Origin: Lachnospiraceae bacterium
GTDB taxonomy: Bacteria > Bacillota > Clostridia > Lachnospirales > Lachnospiraceae
Direction of reading: 5' to 3'
Assembly: GCA_030524635.1 (NCBI GenBank)
Contig: JAUNGG010000014.1
Coordinates: forward strand, 31,779-71,567
DNA: 39,789 nucleotides
Shown here: positions 7,433 through 17,027 of the stretch, in pieces
Numbering within the stretch: the stretch's first letter is position 1
Layout of the letters: every line of letters begins with the position of its first letter
Made by a program: the position numbers and the translations under genes
Notes under the pieces: generated by a model
Told to the model about the DNA's origin: nothing
Databases searched by the model: none
What the model saw: the letters and a program-made list of their open reading frames with translations, nothing else

Positions 7433-9484
7433 ATGATGGAGGAACAGGGGTACACCAGTTATCACGGGATGGTAGCGGAGGTTAATACCGCTATGACGGA
7501 GCTGTCAAAGCTTTGCGGGCAGCTTGAGATGGAGGAAAATCAAAGGAGCATTGACCAGAGCAGAAAAAAGCTGGCGGAACACAAGTTTTCTGTTGGGATT
7601 ATGGGAGAATTTAAGAGAGGAAAGAGTACCGTGATAAATGCCCTGTTAGGAGCGGAAATCATGCCGGCGGATATTCTTCCCTGTACGGCAACCATGAACC
7701 GCGTTACCTACGATCTGACGCCCCATGCGCAGGTGATATCCAGTGATGGAAGCGCTATCGACGTACCGGTGGATCAAATTAAGGATTATGTTACGAAGCT
7801 GAATGAAGAAAGTGATAAAAGGTCAGAGAGCGTGGATGAGGCGATCGTATATTATCCGTGTAAGTTCTGCCAGAATGGTGTGGATATCGTGGACACCCCG
7901 GGTTTAAACGATGATGACCGGATGGATCGGATCAGTGAACAGGTGATTCCCAAGCTGGATGCTGTGATTATGGTAGTGGTGCCTGGAGCTCCATTTGGGA
8001 AAAGCGAGGCAGATTTTGTACGAAATAAGTTGGTAGGAAGTGACTTGGGACGGCTGATCTTTCTGGTAAACAAGATCGATACCATTCGTCCCAAGGAAAG
8101 AGAGCGGTGCGTACAGGATATCCGGAATCGAATTCAGACGGCAGTACTGGATAAAATGGCAGAGGTTTATGGGAATGGATCAAAAGAGTACCAGGATGCA
8201 AAGGCAAAGCTGGGAAGCATCCGGATTTTCCCTATTTCAGCAGCAGATGCACTGGACGGCCGTCTGGAGGGAAACCAGGAATTGATAACGGAGAGTGGAA
8301 TTGTTGCCTTCGAGAAAGAACTGACGTATATGCTGACAGTGGAACGAGGTGCGTTGGAGCTGGCAGCGCCATTGTCCAACCTGCTGCGGACATCAGAGGA
8401 GGTGATTCAGGCTGCTGAAACCAGGAAAAACAGCCTGAGCCTGTCTGGAGATACGTTTCGTCTGAAACAGCAGGAGGCTTTGGAGAGGATTAACCGCCTG
8501 AGAAATGACAAGCGTGCAGAAAACAAAAAGATTAAGGCAGCAGGTCAGGAAATTCGGGTTTCTCTTTTGCCTCAGGCGGCAGAATTTTATCAGGAGCTGG
8601 AAAAAAAGCTGTATGACGCAATTGATCAGGTCAAAATTGATGAAAAAACATTAGCCCTGGATGCCGGCAAGGCAGCGGCGGCTCAACGAATCGAAGAGGC
8701 AGTGCAGAGCACATTGCAGGAGCAGATGAGCTATTTTTGTGAAAGAATGAAGAGCAAGGTCATGGAATCTCTCGGAAAGGAAGCATCACGGCTGACTGAT
8801 TTTACGTCCAAAATGGGAATGGATACGCAGCAGATCCGGATGGACCTGTCTGGTATGACTTCAAAAAAATCAAACGGTCTGATGATGGATATCGCCAGCA
8901 TCACCATTGACACACTGACAAACAGCTTTGGTATTCTTGGGCTTTCCGGTGCGTTTAAAGGATACCAGCTTGCAGGAGGGAAGGGCGCTGCAGTTGGACT
9001 GGGAGTTGGTGTCGCTACCGCATTTGGCGTAGCGGCTATAGCAGGACCATTAGGCGTTGTAGGACTTCCGCTTTGTTTGATAGCAGGTATCGCTTCCCAG
9101 AAAACAGGCGGAATGGCGGTAAAAAAGCTGTTTGGCGGAAATATTAACCATAAGGCATATTTAGAGATTGTGGATACGCTTCGAGATAAAGTAAAGAATA
9201 TGGTTGTTTCTCTTAGGCAGGAACGCCAGTTGGAACGTTATATTGAGAAGCTGGTGGACGAAGGCTTTGGGCATTTGTCTGCTGTTATGGAAGAGGAGTG
9301 TGAAAAGCTTCTGAAAGATACAGAGCAGACCATTGATTCCATTAAGCGGGATTTGACAAAGAATGAAATGCAGAAGGAACAGGAATCCAAACGATATGAC
9401 GCTGTCATTGTGTCTGTAAACCAGATTATGAAGCAGCTGCTGCCTATGTTGGAAAAAGTGAACAGCAGCCGAAGCGAGGCGTGA
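7433..9484 (+). CDS. Dynamin-like GTPase 1
   Basis: A 683-residue large GTPase of the bacterial dynamin-like family, starting at the ATG at 7433 behind GAGGAGA; an ATG at 7361 has only a weak ribosome site. G1 is GEFKRGKST (58-66), G2 threonines lie in the PCTATMNR segment (about 85-87), G3 is DTPG (154-157) and G4 is NKID (213-216). A long helical, coiled-coil-like stretch follows, then a Gly/Ala-rich hydrophobic region (about 499-555) that could insert into membrane as a hairpin, then another helical arm. Such proteins remodel or tether membranes upon GTP hydrolysis, often as hetero-oligomers of adjacent gene products. All G motifs look intact. The M48 peptidase gene follows after 20 bases. 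Confidence 0.92.
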   Translation: MMEEQGYTSYHGMVAEVNTAMTELSKLCGQLEMEENQRSIDQSRKKLAEHKFSVGIMGEFKRGKSTVINALLGAEIMPADILPCTATMNRVTYDLTPHAQVISSDGSAIDVPVDQIKDYVTKLNEESDKRSESVDEAIVYYPCKFCQNGVDIVDTPGLNDDDRMDRISEQVIPKLDAVIMVVVPGAPFGKSEADFVRNKLVGSDLGRLIFLVNKIDTIRPKERERCVQDIRNRIQTAVLDKMAEVYGNGSKEYQDAKAKLGSIRIFPISAADALDGRLEGNQELITESGIVAFEKELTYMLTVERGALELAAPLSNLLRTSEEVIQAAETRKNSLSLSGDTFRLKQQEALERINRLRNDKRAENKKIKAAGQEIRVSLLPQAAEFYQELEKKLYDAIDQVKIDEKTLALDAGKAAAAQRIEEAVQSTLQEQMSYFCERMKSKVMESLGKEASRLTDFTSKMGMDTQQIRMDLSGMTSKKSNGLMMDIASITIDTLTNSFGILGLSGAFKGYQLAGGKGAAVGLGVGVATAFGVAAIAGPLGVVGLPLCLIAGIASQKTGGMAVKKLFGGNINHKAYLEIVDTLRDKVKNMVVSLRQERQLERYIEKLVDEGFGHLSAVMEEECEKLLKDTEQTIDSIKRDLTKNEMQKEQESKRYDAVIVSVNQIMKQLLPMLEKVNSSRSEA

Positions 9485-9504
9485 ACGTACATAAGGAGGA
9501 AAAG

Positions 9505-10482
9505 ATGAATACAGATTTCGCAGAACGAAACTCCCCGCTGGCAAGTGTGGACAGCAGCTTTGGAAATTATCTTACCAAGAAGAAAATGATGGAAAGCAGG
9601 CGGATTGACGGCAATGGAATTCCCAATTATGCGTATGAGCTGGACTATGAGAGCCGCAGAAAGCTGGATGCGATTCCCGGCTTTTATGAAACGGCAAAAA
9701 CGATCACCAGACCCTCGGTCAGCCGGGAAGTACACGAATATATACGCACGTCTCTTGCGGTAGGGCCAAATCAGTTTCCCGAAATTTATCAGATTGCCTG
9801 TGAGTGCGCCAGCACTCTGGGGATTGCAATTCCTAATGTCTACATTAAAAATGCACAGGATGTTAACGCCTGCGCCTATGCAGTGGATGATATAGAACCA
9901 ACTGTAATTGTGAACAGCGGAATGCTGGAACGGTTTACCCTTCCGGAGCTGAAATACGTGATTGGACATGAATGCGGACATCTCCACAATTATCATGGCG
10001 CTTACAAGGTGCTTAGCAGTATGGTCCTTGGCATCGGTGTGGCCGGCATTTCGGCAGGGATCTCTTCTGTGCTGGGAGGGCTGCTCAGTGCAGGAAGCAT
10101 GGTGCTTTTAAATACCTGGAGCCGGGCCAGTGAGGTAACAGCCGACAGAGCCGGACTTTTATGTGCAGATTCTCTGGAGGATTGTCATAATGCAATGGCA
10201 AAGCTGATGTATGGAGGCATCATCGGTTCGGAACATCAGATCGATTTTGGAGATATCCGCAGGCAGCTTGATGATACCATGGAAAGTGTGGCAAGGTACA
10301 GTGAGATTATGAGCACCCATCCTGCCACGGCAAGAAGGATCGCTGCCATTTCCGAATTTGCAGAGTGCGCAGTTTACTATGAATGGCGTCCGGAACGGAA
10401 AATGCCTGGAGCCCTCATGCGCAGCAAGCAGGAGACGGATATGCGCTGCAACCGGTATATTGATCTGAGAGAGAAGAGGTAG
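9505..10482 (+). CDS. M48-family membrane metallopeptidase (active-site intact)
   Basis: A 325-residue HtpX/Ste24-like peptidase starting at the ATG at 9505 with AAGGAGG upstream. The zinc motif HECGH lies at residues 155-159. The third ligand is the Glu of EVTADRAGLL at about 210, and a conserved HPATARRI follows later. Two hydrophobic segments between 170 and 202 suggest membrane association, with the catalytic face probably cytoplasmic as in HtpX. The family usually degrades damaged membrane proteins. Genes for dynamin-like GTPases lie immediately on both sides, 20 bases before and 4 after, implying a role in the same membrane complex. Three related proteins downstream (22671-25836) lack the full zinc motif. 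Confidence 0.9.
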   Translation: MNTDFAERNSPLASVDSSFGNYLTKKKMMESRRIDGNGIPNYAYELDYESRRKLDAIPGFYETAKTITRPSVSREVHEYIRTSLAVGPNQFPEIYQIACECASTLGIAIPNVYIKNAQDVNACAYAVDDIEPTVIVNSGMLERFTLPELKYVIGHECGHLHNYHGAYKVLSSMVLGIGVAGISAGISSVLGGLLSAGSMVLLNTWSRASEVTADRAGLLCADSLEDCHNAMAKLMYGGIIGSEHQIDFGDIRRQLDDTMESVARYSEIMSTHPATARRIAAISEFAECAVYYEWRPERKMPGALMRSKQETDMRCNRYIDLREKR

Positions 10483-10486
10483 AAAA

Positions 10487-12244
10487 ATGAGAGTAAATTT
10501 GGAGGAACGTGTCTACTATGATACCGGTAAAGTAATGCAGGATATGGAGGCGGCACTGGACCGATTGAAGCCTTTTCAGTATGACAGCAAATACCGGGAG
10601 CTGCTGGGAGATCATCTGATCGATAAAGTTTCTTTCTGGGAAAAGAATATTCGAAGGCGCAGGGAAGATCCCTTTACCTTGGTAGTGTGCGGGGAGTTTA
10701 AAAGAGGAAAATCAAGTTTGATTAATGCTTTTTTAGAGGAAGAGGTGGCCCCGGTGAATGTAACCACAGAAACGGTGACAATGAACCGGATTTCCTATGG
10801 GATTCATAAAAACGAGGCGATTCTTTCCGGCGGAAGGAGGATGACACTGAGGGATGAAGAGCTTAGCCGATCTAGCCTGGAATCGATCATGGAGGCAGTA
10901 GGAGAGCCCATCGAACGTCTGGAGCTGCAGCGCCCCATTGAGCTTTTAAAACAGATTACAATTATTGATACGCCAGGATTGCAGGATTCTATTCGGGATT
11001 TTTCCAATCTGGTGGCAGATGCGCTGCAGCAGGCTGACGCTGTTATTTATGTTATGTCAGTTTCCATGCCATTATCAAAAAGCGAGATGCTGTATTTAAA
11101 AACCGGAATTTTACCCCAGAAATACACCAGCCTGTTTCTTGTGTCTAATTTTGCAGATATGTTGAGCTCGGAAAAGGATCTTTCCCGTGTAAGAGACAAT
11201 ATGGAAAAAAAGTTGGAGGGAATGCTGCCGGGGCAGAAGATCTGGATGGTCAGTGCGTTAGATGAACAGTGCCGCCAGCGTCAGGAGGAAAGGCCGTGCC
11301 GGATGCTTCAGGATATCCTGGCGGAAGAATTTTGCAGGCTGAGGAGCAGCATATCCAATCGAATCAGCGGGAAAAAAGAACATGTAATTCCGGATCGTAT
11401 GCAGAGGATGGTCGGCATTATGGCAGCAGATATCGGAGATGATCTGACGGCGCTGGAGAAGGGTGTGGAGATGAGCAGCCAGGAGGCAGAGGAAACGGCA
11501 GCTGCTGTAAGGCGTTTGAGCGAGCAGCAGGCAGAACGTCTGGACGAGTATTGCCGGAGAGTTGATGACAGGATCAGGCAGATGCAGAATGAGGCAAGCG
11601 TCTGGATGGGAGAACTGATCCGCAGAATGCAGGAAGAAACAAAAGATCTGGATCAATATTCAGTAGACCAGCTTTCACGATATTATCCGTTTTTCTGTAT
11701 CGATACCATGCAGGATGCCATCAGAAAATGCATCGATGTTCATATTGACGAAATTTATGAAATGCTGGAGGAAATATCTTCAGAGCTGGGTAAGAAGCTG
11801 AGCCGGGAATATGAAAAGAAAAATTATAATTTCCGCTTTGCAATTACCGGAAGAACCTGGACCCGGGGAGACAGCGTGGGCTTTATGGGCTCTGTAATGG
11901 GCAATGGACTAATCAGCCTGGCAGCAGACGGAATCGGCGGTATTATGAGAAAAAGAGAAATCAAGGACAGAAAACCAGAACTGATTCAGAATATTGTACG
12001 CCAGTATGATGCACTGCAGCTTTCTGTCCAGAGGTGCATGGAGGAGGCTTATGGACAGCTTGGAAATAAGGCAAAGCAGCTTATGACCGAATATGTGAAC
12101 GGGCAGCTTCTGAATTCCCAGGCGCAGGCGGATCAGTCCATGGCGGCTGCGCGGGCGGATCAGAAAAAGAAGGAGGAGATCCGTCAGGCTGTTGTACAGC
12201 TTAAAATGGTATTGGAGAATATTGCAGGGGGAATACATATATGA
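10487..12244 (+). CDS. Dynamin-like GTPase 2
   Basis: A 585-residue dynamin-family GTPase. G1 is GEFKRGKSS (69-77), the G2 region contains TTETVTMNR (about 93-101), and G3 is DTPG (161-164). The expected G4 N/TKxD is replaced by SNFAD (220-224), so guanine specificity or activity may be altered. Long helical arms flank a modestly hydrophobic glycine-rich stretch (GFMGSVMGNGLISLAADGIG), a weak candidate membrane-insertion loop. It starts 4 bases after the M48 gene, and its stop overlaps the start of the kinase gene by 4 bases (ATGA), which indicates translational coupling. Adjacent dynamin-like genes often encode partners that assemble together; that is inferred here for GTPases 1 to 3. Confidence 0.9.
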   Translation: MRVNLEERVYYDTGKVMQDMEAALDRLKPFQYDSKYRELLGDHLIDKVSFWEKNIRRRREDPFTLVVCGEFKRGKSSLINAFLEEEVAPVNVTTETVTMNRISYGIHKNEAILSGGRRMTLRDEELSRSSLESIMEAVGEPIERLELQRPIELLKQITIIDTPGLQDSIRDFSNLVADALQQADAVIYVMSVSMPLSKSEMLYLKTGILPQKYTSLFLVSNFADMLSSEKDLSRVRDNMEKKLEGMLPGQKIWMVSALDEQCRQRQEERPCRMLQDILAEEFCRLRSSISNRISGKKEHVIPDRMQRMVGIMAADIGDDLTALEKGVEMSSQEAEETAAAVRRLSEQQAERLDEYCRRVDDRIRQMQNEASVWMGELIRRMQEETKDLDQYSVDQLSRYYPFFCIDTMQDAIRKCIDVHIDEIYEMLEEISSELGKKLSREYEKKNYNFRFAITGRTWTRGDSVGFMGSVMGNGLISLAADGIGGIMRKREIKDRKPELIQNIVRQYDALQLSVQRCMEEAYGQLGNKAKQLMTEYVNGQLLNSQAQADQSMAAARADQKKKEEIRQAVVQLKMVLENIAGGIHI

Positions 12245-14682
12245 TACAGGCGGGCGAAATTTTATATGGAAAAAGCGGCAGAACATATCGTGTGAAGGAT
12301 AAGCTTGGGGAAGGCGGAGAAGGTATTGTATATAATATCGATGATCCCTCCATGGTGGCAAAGGTTTATAAAAAGCCAAGCCATGCAGTGGAAAAAAAGA
12401 TACTGAGCATGCTGAAGGATGGAATTGTACTCAGTTCCCCAGGGGGAATTCCGCTGATTACCTGGCCCCAGGACGCCATATATTACGGAAGCGGATTTGT
12501 GGGTTATGTGATGCCGCGGGTAACAGGCGGATTTCCCATATGGAAGATGGGGCGTGAAGACGGGCGGCAGGAGCTGTTTCGGAATCAATATGACTGGTCG
12601 AAGGCGCTGGTGGTTGCGGCAAATCTTGCGTCTCTTGTGGCATATCTCCATGACCGGAAGATTGTGATTGGGGATATGAACAGCAATAACATTTCCGTGC
12701 ACCCAAACGGATATGTGACAATCATGGATGTGGACAGTTTTGATATCAGAGACAGGGACACCGGTGAGCATTTTAAATGCACGGTAGGGCGTCCGGAATA
12801 CCTGGCTCCAGAATTGCAGGTGAGGCGTAGCCTTGCCGATGAAGCGTCCGAATTTACGGAACAGACAGATGATTTTGCACTGGCGGTTCATATTTTCCAG
12901 CTTCTTTTTCATGCGCATCCGTTTAATATGAAAATGATCGTATCTCCGGCAGGTTCCAAAGGAGAGAATCAGCAGGCGGATGCCATTGTAGAGGGAAATT
13001 GCCCCTTTGTGAAGGCGGGGAAGGAAGGAGATATTCAGCCGGGCATCCCCTGGTTATCCATGCTGCCGGATTATCTGCAGCAGGATTTCCGGGAAACCTT
13101 TGATTATCATGCGTTAAACAGTATCGAGTGTAAAAACAAGAGGACGAAGGCCAGAGTCTGGTATCAGGATTTAACCAGGCTGTATCAGGAAAAAGGGAAA
13201 AGCCTGATTCCCTGCGAAGCAAATACCCAGCATTATTACATCAATGACGGACGTGGGTGTGAACTATGCAGAGCGCAGAAGCGGCTGGAGGATCATAACA
13301 AGAGGATGATCCGATGGGATATTGAGGGCGGTTATGTGAATGAAGACCCATCTGATTTAACAACCAGTTTAACCACCATTGATTCCAATAAAAAATGGTA
13401 TTCTCACTATCTCGTAAAAAATTCTCCTCTTTCCATGGAGATGCCGCTGGCTGTGCGTTATACCTACGCTGACGGAAAATCTTCCGTGACCAGACCCCTT
13501 CCCAAATATAAAACAGGAGACAGCATTTGTGTTGAGGGAAGGCTGGAGGGGCCGCCTGGTGAGCAGGAGGGGCTTTGCAGGATCGATCTGCTGGACGGAA
13601 ATCAGAATGTGGTCGCAAGTAGCAGCGTGGAGATCAAGGCCGAACAGCCGCATCCAAAGAAGCCGGAAGAGGAGGCAGCCGCGGCAAAGATCAATGTTGT
13701 AAAAAAGCCGTTTTATAAACGGATGGGATTTGCTGCGGCGGTATTGGCATTCTTCATCGGAGCTTCCGTTATGATAGCAGCAAATATGGAAAGCAGTAAG
13801 CCTTCTGCATATGCAGCAAGGGATTATGCAGAGATCTCCACTGCAAAGTCAAGGAGAAGCCAGACGGAGGAAGCAGCAGAGACTCATGCGGAAGAAGAGA
13901 AAGCAGAAAACCACACAGAGACTCGAACGGAAGCACGGACAGAGGTCCAGACAGAAACATCAAAGGAGCCTCAGCCGGAGAGCCAATCTGGGTCGCCGAA
14001 AGCATATGATTTTGTGGTTGGGAAGCCGGATCGCAATTTTCTCCGGATTATTAATATGTCAGAAGCCAATATTTATCGGTTATACCTGTCAAAATCCAGT
14101 TCCACAACATGGGGAGAAAGTTGCTTGGGTAAGAAGATTCTGGGCGATCATAAATATATAGAGACAAATCTCGACTGGTCGGAAAGCTGGGATATGGCGG
14201 CAGAGGATATGGATGGAAATCGCTGGGAATTTATGAGGCTGGATGGGGATATGATCAAATACGGGTCAGAGGTGGTGATCTACGCTACAAACAATGGGAA
14301 AATGCTGGCAATTACAAGTAACACTTCAGATGGCGGCATGACGGAAAATTATGCAGACGCGAAGACAATTGTTCCTGATCGGACTCAGCAGCAGACGACA
14401 CAGGCCGCTGCCTCATCCAGCTCCGGCTTTATCCTGCCGGAGTCAGACAGCCGGTATTATACCGAGGCTGAGCTTGTGTCACTTTCTAAATCCCAGCTTC
14501 GCCTTGCCAGGAATGAGCTTTACGCAAGGCGGGGCCGCAAGTTTAATTCAGAAGATCTGAACGCGTATTTCAATCAGTTCGACTGGTACAGCCCAACCAT
14601 AGAGCCGGAGGATTTTAACGATGACAGTATGTTCAACAAATATGAGAAGGCGAACCGGGATCTGATCAAATCAATGGAATAA
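12241..14682 (+). CDS. TerY-P-type Ser/Thr kinase with zinc knuckle, membrane helix and YARHG domain
   Basis: An 813-residue protein. Residues 15-300 form a kinase: GEGGEG loop (23-28), Lys41, GDMNSNN catalytic loop (144-150, HRD replaced by IGD), DVD in place of DFG (163-165), APE (189-191). This divergent motif set matches the kinases of TerY-P triads. A zinc-knuckle-like cluster follows at Cys325, His331, Cys340 and Cys343, also typical of that group. A beta-rich domain (about 370-465) precedes a single membrane helix (494-515), then a Glu/Thr-rich linker, and a C-terminal YARHG domain (740-813; LARNELYARRG, FNQFDWYSP) that would be extracytoplasmic. It lies between GTPase 2 and the phosphatase. 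It probably phosphorylates operon partners (inference). Confidence 0.88.
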   Translation: MIQAGEILYGKSGRTYRVKDKLGEGGEGIVYNIDDPSMVAKVYKKPSHAVEKKILSMLKDGIVLSSPGGIPLITWPQDAIYYGSGFVGYVMPRVTGGFPIWKMGREDGRQELFRNQYDWSKALVVAANLASLVAYLHDRKIVIGDMNSNNISVHPNGYVTIMDVDSFDIRDRDTGEHFKCTVGRPEYLAPELQVRRSLADEASEFTEQTDDFALAVHIFQLLFHAHPFNMKMIVSPAGSKGENQQADAIVEGNCPFVKAGKEGDIQPGIPWLSMLPDYLQQDFRETFDYHALNSIECKNKRTKARVWYQDLTRLYQEKGKSLIPCEANTQHYYINDGRGCELCRAQKRLEDHNKRMIRWDIEGGYVNEDPSDLTTSLTTIDSNKKWYSHYLVKNSPLSMEMPLAVRYTYADGKSSVTRPLPKYKTGDSICVEGRLEGPPGEQEGLCRIDLLDGNQNVVASSSVEIKAEQPHPKKPEEEAAAAKINVVKKPFYKRMGFAAAVLAFFIGASVMIAANMESSKPSAYAARDYAEISTAKSRRSQTEEAAETHAEEEKAENHTETRTEARTEVQTETSKEPQPESQSGSPKAYDFVVGKPDRNFLRIINMSEANIYRLYLSKSSSTTWGESCLGKKILGDHKYIETNLDWSESWDMAAEDMDGNRWEFMRLDGDMIKYGSEVVIYATNNGKMLAITSNTSDGGMTENYADAKTIVPDRTQQQTTQAAASSSSGFILPESDSRYYTEAELVSLSKSQLRLARNELYARRGRKFNSEDLNAYFNQFDWYSPTIEPEDFNDDSMFNKYEKANRDLIKSME

Positions 14683-14715
14683 GCGGGACACGGGAAACAA
14701 GATGGAGGGATCAGT

Positions 14716-17004
14716 ATGGATCTAATCAATACCTTTCCTCCCCTTCAGGAGGGAAAGGCGATATATAATTCGGAATTTTCTGCATTTGCAATTTCTCTGC
14801 AGGGACTATCTCATGTGAAAAAAGGTACCCCTTGTCAGGATTACAGCGATGTGCGGATAATGAAAAACCGGGGACTGGTGATCGGAGGGATTGCCGACGG
14901 ACTGGGGAGCTGCCCTTTGTCTCACTGGGGGGCCTATATTGCGGTAACAGAAGCACTGGATTATGTAGAAAACGCGGTCAGAATGCAGGGATCACACCTT
15001 GAAGAGGAGCAGATTCATGTAATTTTAAATGAGGCGTTTGAAACGGCAGCCAGGAAAGTGGAGGAAGCTGCTGACCAGGCGATGCAGGCTGTGCGGAATC
15101 TCCAGTCAACCTTAACGGTGGCCCTGTATGACGGCAGCAGCCTGTACTGCTGCCATGTAGGAGATGACGGCGTTGTGGCGCAGACTCAAAGCGGCGTGGT
15201 CAAGCTTGCCACCCGGCGCCTGAAGGGAGAAGAGGCAAGCAGTGTTTATCCTCTTCAAACTGGAAAATGGGAGATCACCAAGCTGACCTCTGTAGCAGGC
15301 TTTGTCATGGCTACAGACGGTGTACTGGACGCCTTTGCCATGATGTATCCTGACTTTAATAAGATCAATTATTTCAACCGGATCTATTACCCATTTATGG
15401 AGCCTGCAATCTACGGGCTGGCAGGCAGAAACAGAAAGGCTGCGGCGGAGGATACGCTGGAGTACTATAAAAGATACTTAAGCAGCAGGGGCTATCAGTC
15501 GAAGATTACAGATGATCTTACGTTGGTTGCGGTCATTGCGTCAGATACTCTTTCCAGATCAAAGCATCCTGAATTCAGCATTGATACCTGGAACCGGATT
15601 GAAAAAGAAAGTGAAAGGAAAAAAGCGGAAGCGCTGGGGTATGTAAGGAAGCGTGAAAGAGAAAGGAAAGAAAGGGGCGTGATGGAGGAAGGAGAGGAAA
15701 CCGGTGAGGAGGATAGGTCAGAACGGGAAAGAGAGATCGAAAGGAAAAGAAGTCAGGAAGAAATAGAGCACCGGATGCAGCGCACCGTGGGGCAAAGACC
15801 GGCTTATGATTCTGACAGAAAAAAACCTGGGAATCCGCCATATTATGCGGAACCGCATCATAAAAATCGGTGCAGGAGGAGAACAAATAACGGGATTCCA
15901 ATGTTTGCTGTGGCTGGCGGCGTGTTTCTGACCAGCCTCATATTGGGCGGAATGATCGGGTTTGGGATCGGCAGACATTTCGAGAAAAAGGATGGAACCG
16001 CAGATCAGGTTACGGTCGCCCAATTGCAGACTGGCGGAGGGCAGGAGACCGGACAGACGGACGACCGGAAAATAGAACCCGTCGAAAACAAGGAAACCGC
16101 CGATGAAAGCGCAAAGGTAGATGAGGCGGATGAGGCGAACCCCAAAGCGGCCTTGGATGAACCGAAGAAAAAAGAACCGGTATTTGAAATCGAGGGAAAA
16201 GATCCTGGTCCTGAGGATGAGATACAGGCTGAAATCAGGGAGAAGATCGGCAGCATGACAGATGAAAGTAAGGCGGCGCAGCTGTTTCTTCTTTCTCCGG
16301 AAGCTTTGACAGGAGCCACGACAACAGTGAAAAAAGCTAAAAAAACCACAAAGGAAGCGATTCAGAAATATCCGGTATGCGGCTTGGTCTACCACAGCGA
16401 AAATCAGAGTAATCAGGATAAATTTAATGAGATGCTTTCAAATACCCAGTCTTATTTTATGGAGTTCTTAGAAATTCCGGCTTTCCTGTGTGGGGAAGAA
16501 GAGGAAATAGCAGGAGCCGGGGAAGCTCAGAATCAGTTTGAAGCGCTGGGGCTAAATGCGGTGCTGCGGAAAGCTTCGGAATCGGGGGAAACAGAGGACG
16601 GAAGCAGGAATTTCCAGCAGAATCAGGATGGATCTGACAGGGAGGTTATTATGACCGTTCAAAATCTGGATGAGCTGAATATGCTGAGGGATGAAAACGG
16701 CTACCAGGGCATGATTGCCTTCAGGCTGGAAGGTGAAAAAGATCCTGAAAAAGCAGCGGAAAAAGCGGTGAAGGCAATTACTTCAGGAGCGGATCTGCTG
16801 TTTATTGAAACGAATCGGAAGGAGTTTGAAACCGTTTATCAAGCAGTATTGCTGGCAGTAACAAACAATACCATTACGGAAGAGCGACTGAATCAGTTGT
16901 TGGAGAGGATGTTCCGCTTGAAATGGAAATGGAAGGAAAAGCAGGACAATGCTGCCTGGAAAATGGACGGAGAGACGAAAATAGAGACAGAAGTTACAAA
17001 CTGA
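14716..17004 (+). CDS. PP2C phosphatase fused through a membrane helix to a degenerate GH3-like domain
   Basis: A 762-residue protein with three parts. Residues 20-280 form a PP2C-type phosphatase: CQD (40-42), ADGLGS (60-65), MATDGVLD (198-205) and DDLTLVAVI (266-274) supply the metal-binding aspartates. A highly charged Glu/Arg linker leads to one membrane helix (393-417). The outer part (about 503-738) resembles the N-terminal TIM barrel of glycoside hydrolase family 3 of the NagZ type: a MTDESKAAQLFLLSPEALTG start, the YPVCGLVYHSEN strand, MLSNTQSY, and a GADLLFIET to ITEERLNQLLERMFRLK ending. The middle of the barrel, with the KHFPGHG histidine motif and the nucleophile aspartate, is missing. 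I infer a muropeptide- or sugar-sensing module rather than an enzyme. It should reverse the kinase's phosphorylation. Confidence 0.85.
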   Translation: MDLINTFPPLQEGKAIYNSEFSAFAISLQGLSHVKKGTPCQDYSDVRIMKNRGLVIGGIADGLGSCPLSHWGAYIAVTEALDYVENAVRMQGSHLEEEQIHVILNEAFETAARKVEEAADQAMQAVRNLQSTLTVALYDGSSLYCCHVGDDGVVAQTQSGVVKLATRRLKGEEASSVYPLQTGKWEITKLTSVAGFVMATDGVLDAFAMMYPDFNKINYFNRIYYPFMEPAIYGLAGRNRKAAAEDTLEYYKRYLSSRGYQSKITDDLTLVAVIASDTLSRSKHPEFSIDTWNRIEKESERKKAEALGYVRKRERERKERGVMEEGEETGEEDRSEREREIERKRSQEEIEHRMQRTVGQRPAYDSDRKKPGNPPYYAEPHHKNRCRRRTNNGIPMFAVAGGVFLTSLILGGMIGFGIGRHFEKKDGTADQVTVAQLQTGGGQETGQTDDRKIEPVENKETADESAKVDEADEANPKAALDEPKKKEPVFEIEGKDPGPEDEIQAEIREKIGSMTDESKAAQLFLLSPEALTGATTTVKKAKKTTKEAIQKYPVCGLVYHSENQSNQDKFNEMLSNTQSYFMEFLEIPAFLCGEEEEIAGAGEAQNQFEALGLNAVLRKASESGETEDGSRNFQQNQDGSDREVIMTVQNLDELNMLRDENGYQGMIAFRLEGEKDPEKAAEKAVKAITSGADLLFIETNRKEFETVYQAVLLAVTNNTITEERLNQLLERMFRLKWKWKEKQDNAAWKMDGETKIETEVTN

Positions 17005-17027
17005 ATAAGGAAAAGGAGAGAGCAGTA

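Noticed and set aside
9238..9996. Long minus-strand open frame of 252 codons
   Set aside because: It lies opposite the GTPase 1 and M48 genes, whose motifs are unambiguous, and its product resembles random antisense translation.
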